Shown piece by piece: positions 1-4,490 of a stretch of 7,601 bases of DNA. Each line of letters starts with the position of its first letter. Positions within the stretch are counted from its first letter, which is position 1. The translations under genes were made by a program, and so were the position numbers. This DNA is from Clostridia bacterium (GTDB lineage Bacteria; Bacillota_A; Clostridia; Oscillospirales; CAG-272): NCBI GenBank assembly GCA_017462145.1, contig JAFTRT010000120.1:1-7601 (forward strand), read 5' to 3'. The notes under the pieces were generated by a model. That model had not been told where the DNA came from, did not search any database, and saw only the letters and a program-made list of their open reading frames with translations.

Positions 1-497
1 GTTCGCAGAGCGGCATTCTCGGCGGCCTCGGTATCATAAGCCGAACGGAGGCTTTGCATCTGCCGTGCGGCGGTCAGGGTGGCGGTGCGCTGGCGGCTCT
101 TCATGATGAAGAGAAAGACGGTGGAAAAGACCAGTACGGCGGCGGAAGCGGTGGTGAGGATGTTCTCGGGGGTAACCAACTGCTCCAGTCGTTCCTCTAA
201 GGTATAGCCCTGCTCCTTGAGATCGGCAAATTGCTCTCCCAAGGCAATGAGCTTTTCGACGGTATCAGAACCGAAGTCCGAGGTATCCACTCCGTTTTGA
301 GCAAGGTAATCCAACATCTCCTGCCACAGGGCGGGATCGGTGGTGGGGGTGGTTTCCGAAAGGGGTTCGGTTTCCGTTTGCGGTACGGTCTCTGCCGCTT
401 CCGTATCGGTGGCAAGATCGGTCTGCTCAGCAAAGGCAGGGAGAATCGCCACGGAGCAGATCAGCAGGGCCGCAAAGATTGCAATGATTTTTTTCAT
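1..497 (-). CDS. Secreted/membrane-anchored protein with signal peptide, one TM helix and a C-terminal helical tail (partial)
   Basis: The reading frame starts at an ATG at 495-497 and stays open to the left edge, so at least 165 residues are present and the C-terminus is missing. The start is supported by a GAAAGGA ribosome site about ten bases upstream. Residues 1-23 look like a cleavable signal peptide (MKK, hydrophobic core, AFA before E24). Residues 25-55 are a Thr/Glu/Pro-rich linker, 56-108 are helical and acidic, and 113-132 form a transmembrane segment followed by basic KSRQR. The tail after that is Ala/Arg-rich and probably helical. This predicts an outside N-terminal part and a cytoplasmic tail. 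It is the last visible gene of the phage-like minus-strand operon, 115 bases after the 143-aa gene. I do not recognise the family. A holin or spanin-like role is possible by position, but the signal peptide plus a single late TM is not a classic holin layout. Confidence 0.8.
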   Translation of the reverse strand, partial: MKKIIAIFAALLICSVAILPAFAEQTDLATDTEAAETVPQTETEPLSETTPTTDPALWQEMLDYLAQNGVDTSDFGSDTVEKLIALGEQFADLKEQGYTLEERLEQLVTPENILTTASAAVLVFSTVFLFIMKSRQRTATLTAARQMQSLRSAYDTEAAENAALR

Positions 498-540
498 CGT
501 TTGATTCCTTTCTTTTTTGATGTTTAATATTGTTTGAAGT

Positions 541-592
541 CGGGGAGGCAGGTTGCCTCCCGTTTGTTGTTTTGCATCCCGTTTTCGGGATG
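541..592. other. Pair of adjacent hairpins in the gap between two operon genes
   Basis: Two inverted repeats lie side by side in the 115-base gap between the 143-aa gene and the membrane-protein gene. One has an 8-bp GC-rich stem (543-550 with 554-561, 3-base loop); the other has a 7-bp stem (575-581 with 586-592, 4-base loop). Read on the minus (coding) strand, neither is followed directly by a U-run, so they are not standard intrinsic terminators for the operon. They could protect or process the transcript and uncouple the last gene from those upstream. On the plus strand the first hairpin is followed by a T-rich stretch (TTTGTTGTTTT), which could weakly stop rightward transcription. Confidence 0.5.
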
Positions 593-612
593 GATTCCTT
601 CTCTCCATCTTC

Positions 613-1044
613 TCAAGCCAAAACATCGGGGCCGTTTTGGAGGCGGTCGATGGCGGTTTCGGCGACCTTCAGGCGAGCGAGGATCGCAGCCAGCATGGCA
701 GAAAAGGTCTCCAGCTCCAGGGCGGCGGCACCGATGGCCGGCAGGACGGTTCGGCTTCCGTCGGCCTCTTGACGGACGGAGAGCAGGCCGCCGTCGTAGG
801 TTTTGTCCCCCTGCACAAAGAGGACTCGGATCTGCCCCGCAGGCAATTGCTTGGCCGACACGGCGGCCTTCCCCTCCTTGTCCATTCCAAGGGTGGTGGG
901 CTCTGTTCCCACCCCCATCAGGCAGAGGGTGCTTCCCTCCCCTGTGTCTGCCTGAAGAAAGAGTTCCTCTCCCGGGGCGAGGGTACAGCAGGTACGGGTG
1001 ATCAAATAAGCGTAGCTTCCGCAGATTCCATATTGCAAGGTCAT
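613..1044 (-). CDS. Phage-operon protein of unknown function, 143 aa
   Basis: This 143-residue protein begins at an ATG that overlaps the stop of the preceding 81-aa gene (ATGA), a sign of translational coupling. No signal peptide or membrane helix is seen. Residues 1 to about 100 are rich in short beta-prone stretches with Gly and Thr (for example GEELFLQ and QIRVLFVQGDKTYDGG). Residues 105-137 are likely a long amphipathic helix (ALELETFSAMLAAILARLKVAETAIDRL, split by few breaks). A beta domain followed by a helix would suit a small virion accessory or fibre-associated protein, but I do not recognise the family. Its place downstream of baseplate and fibre genes suggests a structural or lysis-region role. 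The longer 250-residue frame in the same region lacks protein-like composition (Arg/Pro-rich) and is a shadow. Confidence 0.8.
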   Translation of the reverse strand: MTLQYGICGSYAYLITRTCCTLAPGEELFLQADTGEGSTLCLMGVGTEPTTLGMDKEGKAAVSAKQLPAGQIRVLFVQGDKTYDGGLLSVRQEADGSRTVLPAIGAAALELETFSAMLAAILARLKVAETAIDRLQNGPDVLA

Positions 1045-1286
1045 ACCGCTCCCTCCGTTTCTTTCGTTGTTTCCGAAAGCATGGCATCCACCTCGGCCTT
1101 ACAGGCCTCGGCATAGGTATGATAGGCATCAAATTCCTCCGGCTTCTCCTCTCGTTGGCGCAACAGTGCCAGCTCGGCAGATACGGTGTACCGTCTGCGG
1201 ATCCGTCGATTAATCTCCACCGCCCTGATCTCCTCCGATCGGCCGTTTTTCTGCAACAGCCGTCTCTCGATTTCATTGTATATCAT
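1041..1286 (-). CDS. Small charged helical protein of unknown function, 81 aa
   Basis: This 81-residue gene starts at an ATG with a good AAAGGAGA ribosome site a few bases upstream, 39 bases after the stop of the leucine-rich-repeat gene. The protein is almost entirely helix-prone and highly charged: a basic N-terminal half (IERRLLQKNGRSEEIRAVE, then NRRIRRRY) and an acidic C-terminal half (REEKPEEFDAYHTYAEA, ending in SETTKETEGAV). There is no membrane segment or known catalytic motif. Its stop overlaps the start of the next gene by four bases. Small charged helical proteins at this position are common in the tail-end segments of Firmicutes prophages, but the function is unknown to me. Confidence 0.8.
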   Translation of the reverse strand: MIYNEIERRLLQKNGRSEEIRAVEINRRIRRRYTVSAELALLRQREEKPEEFDAYHTYAEACKAEVDAMLSETTKETEGAV

Positions 1287-1325
1287 TTGTTCTCCTTTCT
1301 TTTCTCGTCATCCGAAGGCAGTCTC

Positions 1326-2078
1326 TCACTCGGCCGCCTCGATATACGATGCGTATGTACTCCACCCTGCCGCTGTGCCGTAGGTCTCCACGCAACCTTT
1401 GGGCACGATGATCCGCAAATTCTCGGTCACCAAGGAGCTGTTCAGTTTTGGCGGCGTTTGGCCAAGCATGGTAAGGGTAAGCCCGTTAGTTTGTCCTACA
1501 TCTGCCAAAGCCGAATCTCCAATGGCAGTTACACTTGCAGGGATGGTCAATTGACTAAGTGCGGTACAACCGTAAAAGGCCTCCATCCCAATTTCTGTAA
1601 GTTCATCGTGTAACGTAACAGAGGTAAGACCGGAGCAATACAGAAACAAACATGCCTTTAATACCTTGGTTGCTTTGGGAATGGCAATAGAGGAAAGCGC
1701 ATAGCAATATTTGAATACGTTGTGCTGCAAAACCACATTGTCGTGGAGGGTAACCTGTGACAGCTTGGTACATTCCGTAAAGGCACCGTTATCAATCATC
1801 GTTACATTTTGCGGAACGGTAACGGCGGTCAGCTGATCGCACATGGAAAAGGCACTGCCACCGATCTTGCTCACCCCTGAAAAATCGGTCGCCGTCATCT
1901 CGATGACCGAGCGATCCAAAATGGAATGGAGCTTGTCCGAGGAAAGGGCGGAGGGATCCATGGTACGGATAAAGGATGCCATCTCCGAGGGGCGCATACG
2001 GGTGCTCGATCCCAAAACCGAACGAATCGCCTCTGCAATGCTTTGAAAAACAGAATCATCGATATATCCCAATGCCAT
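1326..2078 (-). CDS. BspA-type leucine-rich-repeat protein with phage-type N-terminal motif
   Basis: The protein is 250 residues if it starts at the ATG at 2076-2078. That start shares one base with the upstream stop (TAATG) and has the ribosome site GAGGTGAG six bases before it; an ATG 48 bases further upstream lacks this support. Residues 9-40 carry the motif SIAEAIRSVLGSS...RPSEMASFIRTM, which resembles the 'IADAIR-KTG...PSEMA-AI' segment common in Firmicutes phage tail and fibre proteins. Residues about 66-195 hold five leucine-rich repeats of the LRR_5/BspA type, 22-23 residues each, with a Cys at 80, 103, 125, 148 and 171 in an 'AF..C..L..VT(L/V)P' pattern. The end (IIVPKGCVETY...WSTYASYI) is the usual closing unit of this family. 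No signal peptide is present. LRR_5 domains often mediate surface recognition, so a virion adhesin or fibre tip is the likely role (inference). Confidence 0.85.
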   Translation of the reverse strand: MALGYIDDSVFQSIAEAIRSVLGSSTRMRPSEMASFIRTMDPSALSSDKLHSILDRSVIEMTATDFSGVSKIGGSAFSMCDQLTAVTVPQNVTMIDNGAFTECTKLSQVTLHDNVVLQHNVFKYCYALSSIAIPKATKVLKACLFLYCSGLTSVTLHDELTEIGMEAFYGCTALSQLTIPASVTAIGDSALADVGQTNGLTLTMLGQTPPKLNSSLVTENLRIIVPKGCVETYGTAAGWSTYASYIEAAE

Positions 2079-3424
2079 TAGAAGCTCACCTCGCTTAACA
2101 TCAAATAATCCGTTTCGCTTTGACACCGTGTTAAATAGGTCAGTTCAAATTCTACTCCATTGTCAGAGGAAATGCTTCCGTCCGCTACATCGGACAAAGC
2201 GATATAAGGTTCCCAAGTGAGCTCCAAGGGGGTTTCAATATACGTTCCCGTTCCATAGGTCAAAACCGATCCGGGCAAACAGGCTTCCAACGCTTCGTAG
2301 TTCTCAAATACAATGGGAAAATAAACATTCCCATCGGATTCGTGGATCGGTGCCGAGAGCAAATAGGATGCCGCATCCCCTGTGAGAGAAAGTGAGATCC
2401 CGGGCTCCAGATCGGAAAGTTCCGGAATCGTAACGTAATAGGACCATGTGTCTCCGTTGGGCTCGCACCACGTGGATTCTTCTCCCGTAAAGGTATAAGT
2501 TTGATCGGTGTACTGAACGTGTTTGCCTTGGACCAGGTCAAAATAGCTTCGTCCTCGGCAAAGGCTTCCATATCCTTCTTCCCACTCAAGCGGAAGAGAC
2601 AAGGGGCCAATCGTAACAGGAAACGAATAGCTTTCCTGTTCATCCATCGCATTGCTGAGATCTCCGATCTTGGTGATCATCAGTTGGGGCAAAAGCTCCT
2701 CCCCATCGGGCAAAGACACCGACGAGCCTGTCAAGGTAGCGGATGTGTAAAGCCGTCCGTCCGAAGCTGCCTCTAAATTCATCACTCTTGCTTCCAAGAT
2801 CGCATCTGCGTGCCGAAAAGTTTCGCGGTCTTGCTCCGCTTCCCTATGCAGTTCATTAATCGCACCGCACAGGGTATTTGCCTCGGTTTGCAATGCCGAT
2901 GTTCCCGCAAAATCGCCAACCTTGGTCAAAGCAGCCTCGGTTTCCGCCAATGCTTCTTCGGCTGCTTCCATCGCCGTTTCTGCACTTCTGGCCGCTTCCT
3001 CGGCCGCTGTCTGGGCTTGGATCACCGCCGCATAAGGTGCAGAAGATGCAACAACAGAGCCCAAGGTTAGATCGGTTCGTACCGAAAACACCACCTCGGG
3101 AGAATACAGCAATCCTCCCTCTTCATTCAAAATCTGAAAGATTGCCGTTCGCATCCCACTCTGCGCAGATACGGCCGCCGATACGTGATAGATCAAGCGG
3201 TTGGGATAAGCCCCCTGTTCGGTATAGACCGTAACGGGATCCCATATATCCCCGTCGGGAACGTGTAAAACAGCATGCTCTCTTTGAGAAAAAGTAATTG
3301 CTTCACTTCCATTTTGCAATCGGACGCAAAGCTGATGCGTTCCCACATCATTCTGGGTGATCGGAACAATGGCTTGCACACCTTGCGCCGAAATATCCAG
3401 GGTAATGTTGTGAATAACTTTCAT
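2078..3424 (-). CDS. BppU-like phage baseplate/tail-fibre protein
   Basis: The protein is 448 residues, starting at an ATG with an AAGGAGA ribosome site just upstream. Residues 1-117 look like the beta-sandwich N-terminal domain of BppU-family baseplate upper proteins (QNDVGTHQLCVRL, VPDGDIWDPVTVY, NRLIYHVS, FQILNEEGGLLYSPEVVFSV). Residues 131-168 are an Ala/Glu-rich coiled coil. Residues 178-193 (LQTEANTLCGAINELH) match a short motif frequent in phage tail fibres, followed by more helix to about 220. Residues 228-448 form a beta-rich C-terminal domain with YFDLVQGKHVQ and YTFTGEESTW, of a kind seen in Clostridia phage receptor-binding or minor structural proteins. The gene is the first of the operon and lies directly behind the repressor-controlled minus-strand promoter, which is unusual for a late virion gene. 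The family call for the N-terminus is from memory of the pattern, not a search. Confidence 0.8.
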   Translation of the reverse strand: MKVIHNITLDISAQGVQAIVPITQNDVGTHQLCVRLQNGSEAITFSQREHAVLHVPDGDIWDPVTVYTEQGAYPNRLIYHVSAAVSAQSGMRTAIFQILNEEGGLLYSPEVVFSVRTDLTLGSVVASSAPYAAVIQAQTAAEEAARSAETAMEAAEEALAETEAALTKVGDFAGTSALQTEANTLCGAINELHREAEQDRETFRHADAILEARVMNLEAASDGRLYTSATLTGSSVSLPDGEELLPQLMITKIGDLSNAMDEQESYSFPVTIGPLSLPLEWEEGYGSLCRGRSYFDLVQGKHVQYTDQTYTFTGEESTWCEPNGDTWSYYVTIPELSDLEPGISLSLTGDAASYLLSAPIHESDGNVYFPIVFENYEALEACLPGSVLTYGTGTYIETPLELTWEPYIALSDVADGSISSDNGVEFELTYLTRCQSETDYLMLSEVSF

Positions 3425-3450
3425 AATTCTCCTTCATTTTTTAATAATCA

Positions 3451-3463
3451 GCAACAACATTGC
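3451..3463. promoter_or_regulatory. Operator O1, GCAA-N5-TTGC palindrome
   Basis: This is a copy of the 13-bp dyad GCAA-CAACA-TTGC in the 5' leader of the baseplate operon, about 27 bases before the start codon of the first gene. Together with flanking bases it forms a 21-base near-repeat of the O2 region (ATCAGCAAC...TTGCTCTT). It lies downstream of the predicted transcription start, so a bound repressor could act as a roadblock or assist cooperative binding. Confidence 0.7.
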
Positions 3464-3484
3464 TCTTCCCGCACAAAAAAATCA

Positions 3485-3497
3485 GCAACGTCGTTGC
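3485..3497. promoter_or_regulatory. Operator O2 at the start point of the baseplate-operon promoter
   Basis: This is the perfect palindrome GCAACGTCGTTGC. It covers the expected transcription start of the minus-strand promoter, seven or more bases beyond its -10 box. It lies 29 bp centre to centre from O3, close to three helical turns, which would suit cooperative binding on one face of the helix. Confidence 0.75.
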
Positions 3498-3503
3498 TCT
3501 TTT

Positions 3504-3532
3504 ATTATACACCGCAATTTTGTTGCTGTCAA
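3504..3532 (-). promoter_or_regulatory. Promoter of the baseplate/fibre operon
   Basis: On the minus strand a consensus -35 TTGACA (3532-3527) is followed by a 17-bp spacer and a consensus -10 TATAAT (3509-3504). The expected start is near 3497. The spacer is almost filled by operator O3, and O2 covers the start point, so repressor binding should shut the promoter. With both boxes perfect, the promoter should be strong once free. Confidence 0.85.
3514..3526. promoter_or_regulatory. Operator O3 in the spacer of the baseplate-operon promoter
   Basis: GCAA-TTTTG-TTGC lies exactly between the -35 and -10 boxes of the minus-strand promoter. With its flanks (ACACCGCAA...TTGCT) it is nearly identical to O5 at the other promoter. 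Confidence 0.75.
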
Positions 3533-3554
3533 GTGTTTTTTCAAAAAAAAGTTC

Positions 3555-3582
3555 TTGACAACCGCAATATTTTTGCTATAAT
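3555..3582 (+). promoter_or_regulatory. Promoter of the repressor-peptidase operon
   Basis: TTGACA (3555-3560), a 16-bp spacer and TATAAT (3577-3582) point rightward, with an expected start near 3589. The two divergent -35 boxes are only 22 bp apart. The spacer contains operator O4 and the start region contains O5, so the repressor should control its own synthesis. Confidence 0.85.
3564..3576. promoter_or_regulatory. Operator O4 in the spacer of the repressor promoter
   Basis: GCAA-TATTT-TTGC fills the space between the -35 and -10 boxes of the plus-strand promoter, mirroring O3. Its centre bases are the most A/T-rich of the five copies and the least symmetric, so its affinity may differ from the others (inference). 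Confidence 0.7.
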
Positions 3583-3593
3583 AAAATTACACC

Positions 3594-3606
3594 GCAACTT
3601 TGTTGC
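3594..3606. promoter_or_regulatory. Operator O5 just past the start point of the repressor promoter
   Basis: GCAA-CTTTG-TTGC lies 30 bp centre to centre from O4 and ends four bases before the ribosome site of the repressor gene. It mirrors the position of O2 on the other promoter and closely matches O3 in sequence. Confidence 0.75.
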
Positions 3607-3621
3607 TTTCAGGAGGCAAGT

Positions 3622-4023
3622 ATGGCAAGTAGAGCAAAACACATTCATCCTTTGGTGGGAAAACAAATCAAACAGCTTCGTCTGGCCGAGGGGTTGACGC
3701 AGAAAGAATTGGCAGAGCGATTGAACAAAAGCGAAAGTGCCGTTCGGATGTGGGAGCTTGGGAAATCCGAGCCTGACATCGAAATGCTCCGCCGTATCGC
3801 AGAACTGTTTGGAACCTCTGCAGATCATTTGTTGGGAAAGGAAGAAGCGGAAAAAAGCGAACACCATTCTGCCGGGGAGGATGAATTGTCCCTCTATTTG
3901 GACGAGCTTCGCAACCGTCCCGAAATGCGGATGCTCTTTTCTTTGGCATCGGGAGCCACGAAAGAGGACGTGGAACAGGCTGTGGCAATTATCGAAGCAT
4001 TGAGGAACCGTGAGCATGGATGA
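3622..4023 (+). CDS. XRE/Cro-CI family phage-type repressor
   Basis: This 133-residue protein has an AGGAGG ribosome site five bases before its ATG. Residues 13-72 form a helix-turn-helix of the XRE family: GKQIKQLRLAEGLTQKELAERL, with the probable recognition helix at SESAVRMWELG (37-47) and the typical ending LFGTSADHLLG. Residues 73-88 are a polar linker. Residues 89-129 (LYLDELRNRPEMRMLFSLA, ATKEDVEQAVAIIEALR) are a helical C-terminal segment typical of Clostridia prophage and ICE repressors, probably for dimer formation. There is no LexA/CI-type peptidase domain, so release would depend on a partner. The overlapping downstream ImmA-like gene fits that role, as ImmA does for ImmR in ICEBs1. 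The five GCAA-N5-TTGC sites upstream are its probable operators. Confidence 0.92.
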   Translation: MASRAKHIHPLVGKQIKQLRLAEGLTQKELAERLNKSESAVRMWELGKSEPDIEMLRRIAELFGTSADHLLGKEEAEKSEHHSAGEDELSLYLDELRNRPEMRMLFSLASGATKEDVEQAVAIIEALRNREHG

Positions 4024-4273
4024 GATCATCTGCCGCTACGCTCCCTTCCCTGTCACCGTCCGTGCCGTTACGGTGGTGGACGAAAACGGGGATTATAATG
4101 TGTATATCAACGCCTCTCTTTCCGCAGAGGAACAAAAAAAGGCCTTTCTTCACGAAAGAGCCCATATTCGGCGTCAACATTTTTATGAAGGCGGTGCGCT
4201 GACCGACTGCGAACAGGAGGCAGAGCAGGACGCACAAGGGAAAAAATCCAAAAAGGCTTCCACCTTTCGGTGA
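4016..4273 (+). CDS. Small ImmA/IrrE-like metallopeptidase (HExxH)
   Basis: The protein is 85 residues from the ATG at 4016, which overlaps the repressor stop by eight bases and has GAGGAA eight bases upstream. A GTG at 4010 would add two residues but sits too close to that ribosome site. The motif FLHERAHI contains the zinc-binding HExxH (H46, E47, H50), followed by QHFYE (H55, E58), one of which might supply a third ligand. The beta-rich N-terminal part (VTVVDENGDYNVYINASLS) matches short ImmA/IrrE-like peptidases found beside XRE repressors in Firmicutes mobile elements. It is much shorter than ImmA or IrrE and is close to a minimal catalytic fold. The expected job is to cleave or inactivate the neighbouring repressor (inference). 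The basic C-terminal tail KKSKKASTFR is encoded inside the terminator of the convergent tRNA-Thr gene. Confidence 0.85.
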   Translation: MDEIICRYAPFPVTVRAVTVVDENGDYNVYINASLSAEEQKKAFLHERAHIRRQHFYEGGALTDCEQEAEQDAQGKKSKKASTFR

Positions 4274-4279
4274 AAGCCT
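4254..4279 (-). terminator. Intrinsic terminator of tRNA-Thr
   Basis: Read on the minus strand, an 11-bp stem with one mismatch and a GAAA tetraloop is followed by TTTTT and, after GGA, another TTTTTT. It begins seven bases after the tRNA 3' end. On the plus strand the hairpin lacks a proper U-run (CTTCTTT follows), so it is mainly a minus-strand terminator, though it may slow transcription coming from the peptidase gene. The peptidase stop codon lies in the stem. Confidence 0.8.
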
Positions 4280-4285
4280 CTTCTT

Positions 4286-4361
4286 TGGAGCTGGTAATCA
4301 GAGTCGAACTGATGACCTCGTCATTACCAATGACGTGCTCTACCAACTGAGCCATACCAGC
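4286..4361 (-). tRNA. tRNA-Thr (anticodon GGT)
   Basis: The 76-base gene folds as a full cloverleaf. The acceptor GCTGGTA pairs with TACCAGC, the D arm is GCTC...GAGC, the anticodon stem CGTCA pairs with TGACG around the loop TTGGTAA, the T arm is ATCAG-TTCGACT-CTGAT, and an encoded CCA follows discriminator T. The anticodon GGT reads ACC and pairs with ACU by wobble, giving threonine. It has its own promoter and terminator. tRNA genes are frequent integration sites, and the phage-like module begins right beside its 3' end. Confidence 0.97.
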
Positions 4362-4380
4362 ATTGTCTTGCGACTCATGT

Positions 4381-4409
4381 ATTATAACAGAAATCAAACG
4401 CTTTGTCAA
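4381..4409 (-). promoter_or_regulatory. Promoter of tRNA-Thr
   Basis: On the minus strand TTGACA (4409-4404), a 17-bp spacer and TATAAT (4386-4381) stand about 20 bases before the tRNA 5' end. Both boxes are perfect consensus, as usual for tRNA genes. Confidence 0.88.
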
Positions 4410-4444
4410 GCCTTTTTTTGAATTTTTTTGAAAAATTTTATTTT

Positions 4445-4480
4445 CATCAGCCGGCGGTTCTGTGGGGCCGCCGGCTGATG
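4445..4480 (-). terminator. Strong hairpin after valS, probable terminator
   Basis: A perfect 13-bp GC-rich stem (4445-4457 with 4468-4480) with a 10-base loop begins 11 bases after the valS stop. On the minus strand it is followed by AAAATAAAATTTTT, so the U-run starts about ten bases late. Position and stability argue for termination or 3'-end protection of the valS message, but it is not a textbook intrinsic terminator. Confidence 0.6.
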
Positions 4481-4490
4481 TTGTTTGGGA

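Noticed and set aside
231..527. 98-codon plus-strand frame at the left end
   Set aside because: It is antisense to the signal-peptide membrane protein and is Gly/Arg-rich without domain pattern.
524..1276. 250-codon minus-strand frame across the two small genes
   Set aside because: The translation is Arg/Pro/Gly-rich without domain-like pattern. The two other frames have good ribosome sites or ATGA coupling and protein-like sequence.
2079..2126. Upstream ATG at 2126 as start of the LRR protein
   Set aside because: It would overlap the BppU-like gene by 49 bases and lacks a clear ribosome site; the ATG at 2078 has GAGGTGAG at good distance and a TAATG junction.
3485..3509. O2 palindrome followed by TTTTATTAT as a plus-strand terminator
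   Set aside because: The palindrome is only 13 bp with little loop space, no plus-strand gene ends there, and the T-rich bases belong to the -10 box of the minus-strand promoter.
4010..4015. GTG at 4010 as start of the ImmA-like protein
   Set aside because: It is only two bases from GAGGAA; the ATG six bases later has proper spacing.
3541..4029. 162-codon minus-strand frame opposite the repressor
   Set aside because: It is antisense to a clear XRE repressor, and its would-be transcript would cross the divergent promoter region. No ribosome site or recognisable domain.
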